DNA of 57,184 nucleotides from an uncultured Paracoccus sp. (GCF_937873615.1 NZ_CALMYP010000036.1:1-57184), one strand, 5' to 3'; numbered from the stretch's first letter, positions 9,424 to 23,261 are shown. Numbers and translations are program-made. Notes: a model not told the origin generated them from the sequence alone.

Positions 9424-9490
9424 TCCAAGCCGACCGTTGAACCGCGCGCGATTTTCCGGCAGGCTCGGCCTGTCCAGCGGGGAGGGCCAG

Positions 9491-10243
9491 ATGAGCAAGC
9501 CAAAAATCGGTCTTTTCGTGACCTGCCTTGTCGATGCCATGCGCCCGCAGATCGGCTGGGCGACGCTGAAACTGCTGGAACAGGCAGGATGCGAGGTCGA
9601 GGTGCCGCGCGCCCAGACCTGCTGCGGCCAACCCGCCGGCAACAGCGGCGACAAGCGGGGGGCGGCGGCACTGGCGCAGCAGGTGATCGAGACCTTCGAG
9701 GGTTACGATTACCTCGTCGGGCCTTCGGGGTCCTGCGTCGGGCAGATCCGGTCCTATCCGACGCTGTTCAGCGATCCGGGCTGGCGGAAACGTGCGGAAG
9801 ATCTGGCCGCGAAGTCGTTTGAAATCCTGGGTTTTCTGCATGACGTGATGAGCTGGCAGCCGGAAGGCGTCGGGCTGAACGCCTCGGTGACCTATCACGA
9901 CAGCTGCTCGGGCCTGCGTGAACTCGGCATCGAGGCGCAGCCGCGCGCGCTGCTGGAGGCCGTCGAAGGGCTGGAGATGCGGCCTTTGAACGGGGCCAAT
10001 GTCTGCTGCGGCTTTGGCGGCACATTCTGCGTGAAATACCCCGAAATCTCGACTGCCATCATCAGCGAGAAGACCGCGAATATCGCCGCGACCGGGGCCG
10101 ATATCCTGCTCGCCGGCGATCTCGGCTGCCTGATGAACATGGCCGGGCGGCTGCACCGCGAGGGCGCCGCCACCCGCTGCTTCCACACCGCCGAGGTGCT
10201 GGCCGGCATGGCCGATGGCCCGGCCATCGGGGAGGACGCCTGA
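9491..10243 (+). CDS. lutA: L-lactate utilisation (Fe-S) oxidoreductase subunit, LutA/LldE family
   Basis: A 250-residue protein of the LutA/LldE family with two cysteine-rich CCG domains: TCCGQPAGNSG near residue 40 and CCGFGGTFCVKYPE near residue 175. LutA, LutB and LutC together oxidise L-lactate to pyruvate, probably at the membrane face. The ATG at 9491 follows GGGGAGGG, a strong ribosome site; the frame stays open further upstream but that part overlaps purN. The stop overlaps the start of the next gene by one base. The LutABC order fixes the assignment better than any single motif. Confidence 0.92.
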   Translation: MSKPKIGLFVTCLVDAMRPQIGWATLKLLEQAGCEVEVPRAQTCCGQPAGNSGDKRGAAALAQQVIETFEGYDYLVGPSGSCVGQIRSYPTLFSDPGWRKRAEDLAAKSFEILGFLHDVMSWQPEGVGLNASVTYHDSCSGLRELGIEAQPRALLEAVEGLEMRPLNGANVCCGFGGTFCVKYPEISTAIISEKTANIAATGADILLAGDLGCLMNMAGRLHREGAATRCFHTAEVLAGMADGPAIGEDA

Positions 10244-11664
10244 TGGGGGCCCCCGAAAAATCGGAAAATTTCAAGCAGCGCGCCCATGACGCGCTTGCCG
10301 ATCCGAACCTGAAGACCGCCATCGAGCGCACCACCGGCACGGCGGAAACCAAGCGCGCGGCGGCCATCGGCGCCTTCCCGGAGTTTCAGGCGGCGCGGGT
10401 GCGCGGCGCGGCGATCAAGGATCACGTCATCGCCAATCTCGACCATTACCTGATCGAGTTCGAAAGGAACGCGACCGAGGCCGGCGCCCATGTCCATTGG
10501 GCGCGCGACGCAAAGGAAGCCGCCGCGATCGTCACCCGCATCTGCACCGAGGCCGAGGCGAAGATCGTCACCCGCGCCAAATCCATGCTGGGCGAGGAAA
10601 TCGGCCTGCCACATGCGCTGGAAGATGCCGGGATCGAACGGGTCGAGACCGATCTGGCCGAACATATCATCCAGCTTGCCCATGAACGCCCCAGCCATAT
10701 CATCTGGCCGGCCATGCACCGCACCCGCGAGGATGTGGCGGAACTGTTCTTCAAGGACCACCAGCCGCCGCCCGATGCCGACGATCCGGCCTCGATGGTG
10801 GCCTCGGCCCGGCGGGTGCTGCGCGAGAAGTTCATGGCCGCCGATGTCGGGATTTCCGGTGCGAATTTTCTGGTCGCCGATACCGGCGCGACCTGTACGG
10901 TCACGAACGAGGGCAATGCCGAACTTTCGACCACGCCGCCGCGCATCCATATCGTGACGGCGGGGATCGAGAAGCTGGTGCCCTCGACCGATCATGCCAT
11001 GGCGCTGCTGCGGCTGCTGGTGCGCTCGGCCACGGGCGGCGAGGTCACGCAATACACCACCTTCCATTGCGGACCGAAGCGGGTGGGCGATGCCGATGGC
11101 CCCGAGGAAATGCATATTGTGCTGGTCGATAACGGGCGAAGCCGGATGGTCGGTGACGAGTTCCGCCAGATGCTGCGCTGCATCCGCTGCGGGGCCTGCA
11201 TGAACCATTGCGTCGTCTATCGCCAGATCGGCGGCCACGCTTACGGCGGCACCTATCCTGGGCCGATGGGCGCGGTGCTGACCCCGGTGCTGGACGGGCT
11301 GGCGGCCAGCCGCGACCTGCCTCATGCCTGCACCCTGAATGGCCGTTGCGAAGAAGTCTGCCCGGTCCGCATCCCGCTGAAAACGCTTCTGAAGGCATGG
11401 CGCGTCAGATCTTGGGACAGCCAGCAGGAGGTCGGCGCGGTGCGCATGGGCCTCGGCATCTGGGGTTTTGCCGCGCGCCGGCCCCGGCTTTACCATTTCG
11501 GCACAAGGCTGGCGCTGCCGGTGATGCGGCTGTTCGGCAAGGGCGGCTGGATCAGGAAGATGCCCCTGGCCGGCGGCTGGACCGAGACCCGCGACCTGCC
11601 GAAGCCCGCCGCGCGCAGCTTCATGTCGCAACATGCGAAATACGGAAATGGTGGCCCGAAATGA
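10243..11664 (+). CDS. lutB: L-lactate utilisation iron-sulfur protein, LutB/LldF family
   Basis: A 473-residue iron-sulfur protein. An N-terminal LUD domain (about residues 60-290, with TNEGNAEL) is followed by two 4Fe-4S motifs, CIRCGACMNHC near 312 and CTLNGRCEEVCPV near 363. It is the electron-transferring core of the lactate-oxidising LutABC complex. It starts one base inside the lutA stop codon and ends overlapping lutC by 4 bp, so all three are translationally coupled. Length is normal for LutB (about 470). Confidence 0.95.
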   Translation: MGAPEKSENFKQRAHDALADPNLKTAIERTTGTAETKRAAAIGAFPEFQAARVRGAAIKDHVIANLDHYLIEFERNATEAGAHVHWARDAKEAAAIVTRICTEAEAKIVTRAKSMLGEEIGLPHALEDAGIERVETDLAEHIIQLAHERPSHIIWPAMHRTREDVAELFFKDHQPPPDADDPASMVASARRVLREKFMAADVGISGANFLVADTGATCTVTNEGNAELSTTPPRIHIVTAGIEKLVPSTDHAMALLRLLVRSATGGEVTQYTTFHCGPKRVGDADGPEEMHIVLVDNGRSRMVGDEFRQMLRCIRCGACMNHCVVYRQIGGHAYGGTYPGPMGAVLTPVLDGLAASRDLPHACTLNGRCEEVCPVRIPLKTLLKAWRVRSWDSQQEVGAVRMGLGIWGFAARRPRLYHFGTRLALPVMRLFGKGGWIRKMPLAGGWTETRDLPKPAARSFMSQHAKYGNGGPK

Positions 11665-12314
11665 GCGCGCGCGACGATATCATTGCCGCCGTCCGCGAGG
11701 GGCTGAAGCGCGGGCAGGGTGGGGCATTGCCGCGCCGCGCTCCCGCAGAGATCAGGGCCGAGGCGGCGGCGCTTCTGGCCGGCCTCGACGAGATCAGGCC
11801 GAGCCTGGTTACGCCCGATCCGGTCGAAGCCTTTATCCAGAAATGCGCCAACCCCGCGCTTGGCGTGACGCTGGACCGGGTCGCGGGCTGGGCGGCGCTG
11901 CCGCAGGCGGTGACGGGATATCTGGACCGCCACGAGCTGCCGCATCGCCTTGCCGTCAGCGGCGATCCGCGCCTTTCGGCCCTTGGTCCGGGGATCGAGA
12001 CCCATGCCCCCTGCGCCCCGGATGAGGCCGCCGCGATCAGTATTGCCAGCTGGGGCGTGGCCGAGACCGGCTCGGTCGTCATCCACTCGGCACCCGATCA
12101 GCCGATCCTGAACGCCATGCTGCCGCGTCACTGGCTGGTCGTGGTCGAGGCGGCGAAGATCCTGCCCTTCCTCGACGATTACGCCACCTTTGCCAGCCTG
12201 CGCCCGCGCAATGCGGTACTGATCACCGGATCCTCGGGCACCACCGACATCGAGGGCTATTTCGTGCGCGGCGCCCATGGCCCCGGCTTCGTCCATGTCC
12301 TGCTGATCGGCTGA
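11661..12314 (+). CDS. lutC: L-lactate utilisation protein, LutC/LldG family (LUD domain)
   Basis: A 217-residue LUD-domain protein, the third subunit of the lactate-oxidising LutABC system. Family features: SIASWGVAETGSVV followed by PRHWLVVVEAAKI and ITGSSGTTDIEG near the C terminus. The ATG at 11661 overlaps the lutB stop; a longer upstream frame overlaps lutB and is rejected. No lactate permease or GntR-type LutR regulator is adjacent, which is common in this group but leaves uptake and regulation unexplained here. Confidence 0.93.
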   Translation: MSARDDIIAAVREGLKRGQGGALPRRAPAEIRAEAAALLAGLDEIRPSLVTPDPVEAFIQKCANPALGVTLDRVAGWAALPQAVTGYLDRHELPHRLAVSGDPRLSALGPGIETHAPCAPDEAAAISIASWGVAETGSVVIHSAPDQPILNAMLPRHWLVVVEAAKILPFLDDYATFASLRPRNAVLITGSSGTTDIEGYFVRGAHGPGFVHVLLIG

Positions 12315-12338
12315 GCACCATTCCGCCCTGTCGCGGCT

Positions 12339-12356
12339 GCGTCACATAACTGTCTT
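12339..12356 (+). promoter_or_regulatory. Candidate Pho box upstream of sqdB
   Basis: The 18-mer GCGTCACATAACTGTCTT contains two GTC cores exactly 11 bp apart, the geometry of PhoB boxes (consensus CTGTCAT, 4 bp, CTGTCAT). By eye about 12-13 of 18 positions agree. It lies 93 bp upstream of the sqdB start. Sulfolipid replaces phospholipid under phosphate starvation in many organisms, which makes the site plausible; no clear -10 follows. Confidence 0.35.
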
Positions 12357-12448
12357 GCGACGGTGATAGGCGGCGATTACTGATCGGTGCGAATGACAGC
12401 GCCGACCGGCCATCGGGGCCGGAACATGCGGTAAGGAAAGGCTTCTTC

Positions 12449-13663
12449 ATGCGTATTGCGGTTCTTGGTGGCGACGGCTTTGTCGGCTGGCCGACCTCGC
12501 TTCATCTGTCCAATCTGGGGCACGAGGTTCATATCATCGACAACCTCTCGCGGCGCTGGATCGACACCGAACTGGGCGTGCAATCGCTGACCCCGATGGA
12601 TTCGATTCAGGAACGCTGCCGGATCTGGAAGCAGGAAACCGGTCGGCAGATCCATTTCCACCTGCTGGACCTGTCGAAAGAATTCGAGCGTCTGAAGCAA
12701 TGGTTTGCCGAAATGAAGCCCGACGCGGTGATCCATTTCGCCGAACAGCGCGCCGCGCCCTATTCGATGAAATCCGACCGCCACAAGGTCTATACCGTCA
12801 ACAACAACACCAATGCGACGCATAACGTGCTGGCGGCCCTGGTGGAAACCGGCATCGACGCGCATCTGGTCCATCTCGGCACGATGGGCGTCTATGGTTA
12901 TTCCAGCGTCGGCGCGCCGATCCCGGAAGGCTATCTGGATATCGAGATCGACACGCCCACCGGCAAGAAATCCCAGCAGGTGCTTTACCCGACGCGGCCC
13001 GGCTCGGTCTATCACATGACCAAGAGCCTCGATCAGATCATGTTCCAGTTCTATGCCCAGAATGACGCCCTCAGGATCACCGACCTGCATCAGGGCATCG
13101 TCTGGGGCACCCATACCGACCAGACCCGGCGGCACGAACAGCTGATCAACCGCTTCGATTACGATGGCGATTACGGCACGGTGCTGAACCGTTTTCTGAT
13201 CCAGGCGGCGATCGGCTATCCGCTGACCGTCCATGGCTCGGGCGGGCAGACGCGGGCCTTCATCCATATCCAGGACTGTGTGCGCTGCATCGAACTGGCG
13301 CTGTCCGATGCGCCAAAGGCGGGCGAGCGGGTGAAGATCTTCAACCAGATGACCGAAACCCACCGGGTGCGCGATCTTGCGGCTTTGGTGGCGCGGCTGA
13401 CCGGGGCGAAGGTGATGAACCTGCCCAACCCGCGCAAGGAGGCCGACGAGAACGAGCTGATCGTGAAGAACGATCAGTTCCTCGCGCTCGGGCTCAATCC
13501 GATCACGCTGGCCGACGGGCTGTTGGGCGAGGTGGTCGAGGTGGCGAAGAAATACGCCCATCGCATCGACCGGAGCCGGGTGCCGGCGGTCAGCGCCTGG
13601 ACGAAGGAAATCGCGCAGAAGGTCGATCACGACCCGGAATCGCATCTGTCCGACGCGACATAG
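12449..13663 (+). CDS. sqdB: UDP-sulfoquinovose synthase homologue (SqdB/SQD1-like SDR epimerase)
   Basis: A 404-residue extended short-chain dehydrogenase. It has the NAD motif GGDGFVG (7-13) and the YxxxK pair Tyr188/Lys192 (YHMTK). Several stretches are close to plant SQD1 and bacterial SqdB: WPTSLHLS, SLTPM, HFAEQRAAPYSM, NRFDYDGDYGTVLNRF, HGSGGQTRAFI and KIFNQMTE. SqdB makes UDP-sulfoquinovose from UDP-glucose and sulfite for the sulfolipid SQDG. Odd: the active-site motif TMGEYG of the family reads TMGVYG here (145-150), and no glycosyltransferase (sqdD/sqdX) is adjacent. It could be a paralogue acting on another UDP-sugar. Confidence 0.75.
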   Translation: MRIAVLGGDGFVGWPTSLHLSNLGHEVHIIDNLSRRWIDTELGVQSLTPMDSIQERCRIWKQETGRQIHFHLLDLSKEFERLKQWFAEMKPDAVIHFAEQRAAPYSMKSDRHKVYTVNNNTNATHNVLAALVETGIDAHLVHLGTMGVYGYSSVGAPIPEGYLDIEIDTPTGKKSQQVLYPTRPGSVYHMTKSLDQIMFQFYAQNDALRITDLHQGIVWGTHTDQTRRHEQLINRFDYDGDYGTVLNRFLIQAAIGYPLTVHGSGGQTRAFIHIQDCVRCIELALSDAPKAGERVKIFNQMTETHRVRDLAALVARLTGAKVMNLPNPRKEADENELIVKNDQFLALGLNPITLADGLLGEVVEVAKKYAHRIDRSRVPAVSAWTKEIAQKVDHDPESHLSDAT

Positions 13664-13669
13664 GGCGGC

Positions 13670-14326
13670 TCAGCCCCGCGTGCGGGGCGGGCGCGGTTTA
13701 TAGACGGGCAGAGACCAGCCCCAGATCAGCGTGCCCGCGCGCAACAGGAATGTGGCAAGCCCGCCGCCGGTCAATGCCAGCGCGCGGGGCAGGCCAAGCC
13801 AGGCCAACAGCAGCGCGATGACCGCGCCGCCGAAGGCGCAGGTCAGGTAAAGCTCGCGGCCTTTCAGGATCAGCGGCACCTCGTTGCCGACCACGTCGCG
13901 CATCAGCCCGCCCATGGTGCCGGTGATGACCCCCGCAATGACGATGATGACCGGCCCGAAGCCGCCGGCCATGGCCACGCCCACACCCGCCGGCACAGCC
14001 ACGCCAAGCGCGATGGCATCCAGCCACAAAAGCCAGCGATAGCGGCTTTCCAGAAGATGCGCGGTCCAGAAGACCAGAAAGGCCGCAGCCGCCGCGATCA
14101 CGATCAGTTCGGGCTGGGCGACCCAGAAGACCGGCGCGCGGCCCAGCACCAGATCGCGCAGCGTGCCACCGCCCACGGCCGTCAGCGAGGCCATGAAGAT
14201 GAAACCGATGATGTCGAGTTGCTGGCGCGAGGCGACAAGCGCCCCGGTCAGCGCAAAGACCAGAACCGAGCCGTAATCCAGCGCCCAGATATAGGTGCTG
14301 ATGGTGGTGACGAGATCGGGGTTCAT
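13670..14326 (-). CDS. TRIC/YicG-type (UPF0126) trimeric intracellular cation channel family protein
   Basis: A 218-residue membrane protein with about seven helices and two repeats of the family signature: GGGTLRDLVLGRAPVFWV and GTMGGLMRDVVGNEVPLIL. Bacterial TRIC proteins form trimeric potassium-permeable channels; the physiological role is unclear. The start MNPDL at 14326 has GGAG at suitable spacing; an in-frame ATG at 14341 would add five residues. It is convergent with sqdB, 6 bp apart. The C terminus is a short basic tail (PRPPRTRG). Confidence 0.88.
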   Translation of the reverse strand: MNPDLVTTISTYIWALDYGSVLVFALTGALVASRQQLDIIGFIFMASLTAVGGGTLRDLVLGRAPVFWVAQPELIVIAAAAAFLVFWTAHLLESRYRWLLWLDAIALGVAVPAGVGVAMAGGFGPVIIVIAGVITGTMGGLMRDVVGNEVPLILKGRELYLTCAFGGAVIALLLAWLGLPRALALTGGGLATFLLRAGTLIWGWSLPVYKPRPPRTRG

Positions 14327-14407
14327 GGACAGGCTCCGCAACTGGGGATGCGGGGCCTGTGCCAGATTTCGCCGCCTTAAGGAAGGGTCAGGCGGCGGGT
14401 TCGGGCG

Positions 14408-14443
14408 GCGACCTGCCCGGTTTTCGGGAAACGGGCAGGTCGC
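14408..14443 (-). terminator. Hairpin after the glycogen operon
   Basis: A perfect 12-bp inverted repeat (GCGACCTGCCCG and its complement, 14408-14419 and 14432-14443) lies 8 bp beyond the pgm stop. There is no T-tract on the minus strand, so it is a strong hairpin that may stabilise or end the operon transcript, not a textbook intrinsic terminator. Confidence 0.5.
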
Positions 14444-14450
14444 GCGTGGT

Positions 14451-18175
<3,725 letters not shown>

Positions 18176-18182
18176 GGAATCG

Positions 18183-19742
18183 TCAGCGTCCGGTCAGCTT
18201 GTCATAGAGCGCCGCGTAATCGCGGGCCGAGGCGTCCCATCCGACCGGATGGGCCATCGCCCGGGCTGTCATTCGCTGCCAGATATCGCGCCGGGCGTAA
18301 AGGGTCGCGGCCTTCTGCAGCGCCAGGTTCAGCGCATCGGCGGTGACTGGCGCGAATTGCAGCCCGGTTGCCACATCATCGCGCAAAGCCGCGACATTGG
18401 CGTCGATGACCGAATCTGCCAGCCCGCCGGTCTGCGCCACCAGCGGCAGCGTCCCATAGGCCAGCCCATACATCTGCGTCAGCCCGCAAGGCTCGAATCG
18501 CGACGGCACCAGCACGATATCGCCGCCGGCGAACATGCGATGCGACAGCGCCTCGTCATAGCCGATATGAACGCCGATCCGGCCCGGCCAATGGGCGGCG
18601 GCGCGCAGATAGCCCTCCTGCAGATCCGGCTCTCCGGTGCCCAGAACCGCCAGCTGTCCGCCGCGCGCGATCAGGCCGGGCAGGGCCTCCAGCAGCAGGT
18701 CGAGGCCCTTTTGGCGGGTCAGCCGGCTGACCACGATGAAGAGCGGCCCGCCTTCGGCATCGAGCCCGAATTCGTCGCGCAGGGCCTTGGCGCAGGCGGT
18801 CTTGCCGGCCATGTCGGCGGCCGAGTAATTGGCCCCGATCAGCGGATCGGTGGCCGGGTTCCAGACGCCCAGATCGACGCCGTTCAGGATGCCTGACAGC
18901 ACCTCGGCGCGCGACCGGATCACCCCTTCCAGCCCGAAGCCGAATTCCGCTGTGGTCAGTTCGGCGGCATAGGTCGGCGACACGGTCGAGATCGCGCTGG
19001 CATAGACCAGCCCCGCCTTCAGCGCCGAGATCTGGCCCCAATATTCGTAACCTTGCGGGTTGAAGCCGTCATGCGGCAGGCGCAATTCGTCCACCGCGCG
19101 GGCCGGGGCGATGCCCTGGAAGGCGATATTGTGGATGGTCATGATCGAAGGGGTCTGGCGCGCCCAGAGCGGCGCGAACCCTGCCTGCCAGTCGTGGCAA
19201 TGCAGCACATCCGGCACCCATCCATCCGCCAGCCCGTCGCGCGCGATTGCCGCCGCCGCCCAGCTGAGCGCCGCGAAACGGCGCGGATTGTCCGACCAGT
19301 CGGCACCGGATTCGTCGATATAAAGCGAGCCGGGGCGGTCGAACAGATGCGGCGCATCCAGCAGCAGCATCTCCAGCCCCGCGACCTGACCGGCCATGAC
19401 CCGGGCCGGGCCGCCGTAAAGATCGGGATCGGACCAAAGCTCGGTGGGGTTCTCCAGCCGCGCCATGAGCCCGCGATAGGCCGGGATCAGGGTGCGCAAC
19501 TGCCAGCCAAGCGGGGCCAGTGCGGCGGGCAGGGCGCCCACCACATCGGCAAGACCGCCGGTCTTCACCAGCGGTGCGCATTCCGAGGCGACCGAGAGGA
19601 TGCGGCCCGCCCCGGCCTGCGCCGCAGGCTTGGCACTGGCCTTGCCCGCAGGCTTTGCCTTGGCCTTCGCCCCCGGTTTGGCGGCGGCTTTCGCCGCAAC
19701 CTTTTTCACGGGCTTTGCCGCCCCGGTCGCCGCCGGCTTCAT
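18183..19742 (-). CDS. glgA: Glycogen synthase GlgA with an N-terminal Lys/Ala/Pro-rich tail
   Basis: A 519-residue GT5 ADP-glucose-dependent glycogen synthase. The [13 protein letters not shown] motif binds ADP-glucose (residues 60-72), and [19 protein letters not shown] is the conserved C-terminal site. Normal GlgA proteins begin almost directly at the [10 protein letters not shown] segment. Here the ATG overlaps the glgC stop by 4 bp and adds 46 residues containing 11 Lys, 19 Ala and 5 Pro and no acidic residue. No alternative ATG, GTG or TTG lies between the end of the tail and the catalytic domain, so the tail looks real. Tail function unknown. Confidence 0.95.
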   Translation of the reverse strand: MKPAATGAAKPVKKVAAKAAAKPGAKAKAKPAGKASAKPAAQAGAGRILSVASECAPLVKTGGLADVVGALPAALAPLGWQLRTLIPAYRGLMARLENPTELWSDPDLYGGPARVMAGQVAGLEMLLLDAPHLFDRPGSLYIDESGADWSDNPRRFAALSWAAAAIARDGLADGWVPDVLHCHDWQAGFAPLWARQTPSIMTIHNIAFQGIAPARAVDELRLPHDGFNPQGYEYWGQISALKAGLVYASAISTVSPTYAAELTTAEFGFGLEGVIRSRAEVLSGILNGVDLGVWNPATDPLIGANYSAADMAGKTACAKALRDEFGLDAEGGPLFIVVSRLTRQKGLDLLLEALPGLIARGGQLAVLGTGEPDLQEGYLRAAAHWPGRIGVHIGYDEALSHRMFAGGDIVLVPSRFEPCGLTQMYGLAYGTLPLVAQTGGLADSVIDANVAALRDDVATGLQFAPVTADALNLALQKAATLYARRDIWQRMTARAMAHPVGWDASARDYAALYDKLTGR

Positions 19743-21007
19743 TTCGAGGCCAACATGCGGTTGACCATCTCCTGCGTGATCAGCGTCACGCCGCCCTCGC
19801 TGACGCGGAACCATTTCGCGTCCTCGGCCGGGTCTTCACCCACGACCAGCCCTTCCGGGATCTCGACGCCACGGTCGATGACGACATTGGTCAGTTCGGC
19901 ATGGCGGCCGATATTGACATAGGGCAGGGCCACCACCGATTTCAGCGTCGAATAGCTGTTGGCCTTCACCCCGGTAAACAGAAGCGAGTTGCGCACCTGC
20001 GAGCCCGAGATGATGCAGCCGCCCGAGACCATCGAGCTGATGGCATGGCCGCGCCGATCCTCGTCGTCATGGATGAACTTCGCCGGCGGCGTGATCTCGC
20101 CATAGGTCCAGATCGGCCAGCTGTTGTCGTAAAGATCCAGCTCGGGCGAGAAATCGGTCAGGTCGATATTGGCCTTCCAGAAGGCGTCGATGGTGCCGAC
20201 ATCGCGCCAATAGGCCGGCGCGGACGGGTCCGAGCGCACGCAGCTATCGGCAAAGCGATGCGCCACGGCCTTGCCATGCTTGACCAGTTCCGGGATCAGG
20301 TCATGGCCGAAATCGTGGCTGGAATTCGGATCGGCCCCGTCCTTCATCAGCAATTCGCGCAGGAATTTCCAGTCGAAGACATAGATCCCCATCGAGGCCA
20401 GCGTCGAATTCGGATCGTCGGGCATCCCCGGCGGGTCCTTCGGCTTTTCGAGGAACGAGATGATGCGCCCGTCGGCATCGACATCCATCACCCCGAAGGC
20501 CGAGGCTTCGGCGCGCGGCACGGTCAGGCAGCCCACGGTCACATCGGCACCGGATTCGACATGCTGTTGCAGCATGAGTTCGTAATCCATCTTGTAGATG
20601 TGATCGCCGGCCAGAACGATCAGGTAATCGACGTTGTAGCTGTCGATGATATGGATGTTCTGGGTCACCGCATCGGCGGTGCCGCGATACCAGTTTTCCT
20701 CGTCCATCTGCTGCGAGGCGGGCAGGATATCCAGGAATTCGTTGCGCTCCGAGCGGAAGAAGGACCAGCCGCGATTGAGGTGGCGGATCAGGCTATGGGC
20801 CTTGTATTGCGTGGCCACCGCCATCTTGCGGATGCCGGAATTCAGCGCATTGGACAGCGCGAAGTCGATGATCCGCGATTTGCCGCCGAAATAGACGGCC
20901 GGTTTCGCGCGCCGGTCGGTCAGCTCTTTCAGCCGAGAGCCGCGGCCGCCGGCCAGCACATAGGCCATGGCGCGGGATGACAGGCGTTGAGGTCTTTGCA
21001 AGGTCAT
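19739..21007 (-). CDS. glgC: Glucose-1-phosphate adenylyltransferase (ADP-glucose pyrophosphorylase)
   Basis: A 422-residue GlgC that makes ADP-glucose, the regulated first step of bacterial glycogen synthesis. The nucleotide loop [19 protein letters not shown] is near residues 16-34, followed by [19 protein letters not shown], the substrate motif [10 protein letters not shown], and a C-terminal left-handed beta-helix region ([17 protein letters not shown]). Length matches the family (about 420). In the operon it lies 25 bp after glgB and overlaps glgA by 4 bp. Allosteric specificity (fructose 6-phosphate or pyruvate in this group) cannot be read directly. Confidence 0.97.
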   Translation of the reverse strand: MTLQRPQRLSSRAMAYVLAGGRGSRLKELTDRRAKPAVYFGGKSRIIDFALSNALNSGIRKMAVATQYKAHSLIRHLNRGWSFFRSERNEFLDILPASQQMDEENWYRGTADAVTQNIHIIDSYNVDYLIVLAGDHIYKMDYELMLQQHVESGADVTVGCLTVPRAEASAFGVMDVDADGRIISFLEKPKDPPGMPDDPNSTLASMGIYVFDWKFLRELLMKDGADPNSSHDFGHDLIPELVKHGKAVAHRFADSCVRSDPSAPAYWRDVGTIDAFWKANIDLTDFSPELDLYDNSWPIWTYGEITPPAKFIHDDEDRRGHAISSMVSGGCIISGSQVRNSLLFTGVKANSYSTLKSVVALPYVNIGRHAELTNVVIDRGVEIPEGLVVGEDPAEDAKWFRVSEGGVTLITQEMVNRMLASK

Positions 21008-21032
21008 GGGTTCCTCCCCCAGGGTGAAATCG

Positions 21033-23261
21033 TCAAACGGCCTCGTAAACGAGGACGGAAAGCGGCGGCAGGTCGATCAGTGCCGACTGGTCGTAGCCCT
21101 GCCATTCATCGCCATCGGCGGTGATCACGGTGGCGGTCGGCATGTCCGATCCGCCGTAAACGCCGGCATCGCTGTTCAGCCTGAGCTTCCACTTGCCGTC
21201 GCGCGGCAGGCCAAGCCGCCAGCCATGGCGCGGCACCGGTGTGAAGTTGCAGATCACCGCGACCGGCGCATCGCCCGCCTCGCCATAGCGGGCATAGGCG
21301 ACGACCGATTCCTGCGAGGCCCCGCCCTCGATCCAGCCGAAGCCCTCGGGCGCATTGTCGCGCCGATGCAGCGCCGGCAGTTCGCGGTAAAGATGGTTCA
21401 GGTCGCGGACCAGCGATTGCACGCCCTTGTGGCTGGGATCGTCCAGCAGGTGCCAGTCCAGCGAAGCGTTGTGGTTCCACTCTTTCCACTGGGCGAATTC
21501 GCAGCCCATGAACAGCAGCTTCTTGCCCGGATGGGTCCACATGAAGCCGTAATAGGCGCGCAGATTGGCGAATTTCTGCCAAGCGTCGCCGGGCATCTTC
21601 TCGATCATCGAGCCCTTGCCGTGAACCACTTCGTCATGGCTGATCGGCAGGATGAAATTCTCGGAAAAGGCATAGACCAGCCCGAAGGTCAGCTGGCTGT
21701 GGTGATGGGTGCGGTGGACGGGTTCACGCTTGATGTAGTCCAGCGTGTCGTTCATCCAGCCCATGTTCCACTTGAAGCCGAAGCCGAGGCCGCCGGTATC
21801 GACGGGGCGCGAGACGCCCGGGAACGCGGTCGATTCCTCGGCCACGGTCATGATCCCCGGCACCTCGCCATAAGCCACGGTATTCACGTCGCGCAGGAAG
21901 TCGATGGCTTCCAGATTCTCGCGCCCGCCATGAATGTTCGGGACCCATTCGCCTTCCTTGCGCGAATAGTCGCGATAGAGCATCGAGGCGACCGCATCCA
22001 CGCGCAGCCCGTCGATATGGTATTCCTGCAGCCAGTAGAGCGCATTGGCGGTCAGGTAGTTGGAGACCTCGCGCCGGCCGTAATTATAGATCAGCGTGTT
22101 CCAGTCCTGATGGAACCCCTCGCGCGGGTCGGCATGTTCGTAAAGCGCGGTGCCGTCGAAACGCGCCAGCCCATGCGGGTCGGACGGGAAATGGCCCGGC
22201 ACCCAGTCCAGCAGAACGCCGATCCCGGCCTCATGCGCGGTCTCGATCAGGGCGCGGAATTCGTCGGGCGTGCCGAAACGGATGGTCGGCGCGTAAAGCC
22301 CGACCGGCTGGTAACCCCAGGAACCGTCGAAGGGAAATTCCGAGACCGGCATCAGTTCGAGATGGGTAAAGCCCATCTCGACGACATAGGGGATCAGGTC
22401 ACGGGCATGTTCCAGATAGGACAGCGGGCGATTGCCGTCCTCGGCGACGCGGCGCCAGCTGCCCAGATGGACCTCGTAGATCGATATCGGGGCGGCGACG
22501 TTCTGCGCCTCCTGCCGGGTCTGCATCCAGGCGCCGTCATGCCAGTCATGCCCCTCGATCCCGCGCACGACCGAGGCCGTGGCCGGCGGATGTTCGGCCC
22601 CGAAACCGACCGGGTCGGCCTTCTGCGGCAGCGGTTCGCCATGCGCGCCGGTAATGGCGAATTTATAGGACGCACCTTCGCCGATATGGGGGATGAAAAT
22701 TTCCCAGACCCCGGTCGAGCCGCGCCGCCGCATCCCGTGCCGGCGCGCATCCCAACTGTTGAAATCGCCCAGCAGGGCGACGCGGCGGGCATTCGGTGCC
22801 CAGACCGCGAAATGCGTGCCCTCGACGCCCTGATGGGTCATCACATGCGCGCCCAGCACGCGCCAGAGCTGGCGATGCGTGCCCTCGCCGATCAGATGTT
22901 CGTCGATCTGGCCCAGCACCGGACCGAAGCGATAGGCGTCTTCGTATTCCCATTCCGCCCCGGCATTGCTGCCGCGCAGAAGATAGGGCGAAAGCAGGGG
23001 CATGACGCCGATGAACAGGCCCGGCGCGCCATCGACGGGATCCATCGGATAGACGCCGCCAACGGTGGCGAGGGCCATTTCCTCGGCCCCGTGATCGAGT
23101 GCCGCGATCCGCCAGCCATCGCCATAGGGTTGTGGCCCGAGCAGCGAGAAGGGCTCCGCCTCGCGCCCGTCGGACAGTGCCTGCGCGCGATCGGGCGGCA
23201 GGGCCGGCCCGCGATCGTCCTTAGCTTGCAACGCGTCTGGATCTTTCTGCCGGTCGTTCAT
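21033..23261 (-). CDS. glgB: 1,4-alpha-glucan branching enzyme GlgB
   Basis: A 742-residue GH13 branching enzyme. An N-terminal N1 module and CBM48 ([21 protein letters not shown]) precede the barrel with WVPGHFPSD, the nucleophile in [23 protein letters not shown], the acid/base Glu in [11 protein letters not shown], and the Asp in [15 protein letters not shown]. It forms the 1,6 branches of glycogen. The start codon lies inside the 3' end of glgP (41-bp overlap), longer than the 4-bp overlaps elsewhere in the operon; no later ATG keeps the N-terminal module intact. Confidence 0.96.
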   Translation of the reverse strand: MNDRQKDPDALQAKDDRGPALPPDRAQALSDGREAEPFSLLGPQPYGDGWRIAALDHGAEEMALATVGGVYPMDPVDGAPGLFIGVMPLLSPYLLRGSNAGAEWEYEDAYRFGPVLGQIDEHLIGEGTHRQLWRVLGAHVMTHQGVEGTHFAVWAPNARRVALLGDFNSWDARRHGMRRRGSTGVWEIFIPHIGEGASYKFAITGAHGEPLPQKADPVGFGAEHPPATASVVRGIEGHDWHDGAWMQTRQEAQNVAAPISIYEVHLGSWRRVAEDGNRPLSYLEHARDLIPYVVEMGFTHLELMPVSEFPFDGSWGYQPVGLYAPTIRFGTPDEFRALIETAHEAGIGVLLDWVPGHFPSDPHGLARFDGTALYEHADPREGFHQDWNTLIYNYGRREVSNYLTANALYWLQEYHIDGLRVDAVASMLYRDYSRKEGEWVPNIHGGRENLEAIDFLRDVNTVAYGEVPGIMTVAEESTAFPGVSRPVDTGGLGFGFKWNMGWMNDTLDYIKREPVHRTHHHSQLTFGLVYAFSENFILPISHDEVVHGKGSMIEKMPGDAWQKFANLRAYYGFMWTHPGKKLLFMGCEFAQWKEWNHNASLDWHLLDDPSHKGVQSLVRDLNHLYRELPALHRRDNAPEGFGWIEGGASQESVVAYARYGEAGDAPVAVICNFTPVPRHGWRLGLPRDGKWKLRLNSDAGVYGGSDMPTATVITADGDEWQGYDQSALIDLPPLSVLVYEAV

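Noticed and set aside
12449-14326. Complete sulfolipid gene cluster around sqdB
   Set aside because: No glycosyltransferase or other sqd gene is next to it; the convergent neighbour is a TRIC channel gene.
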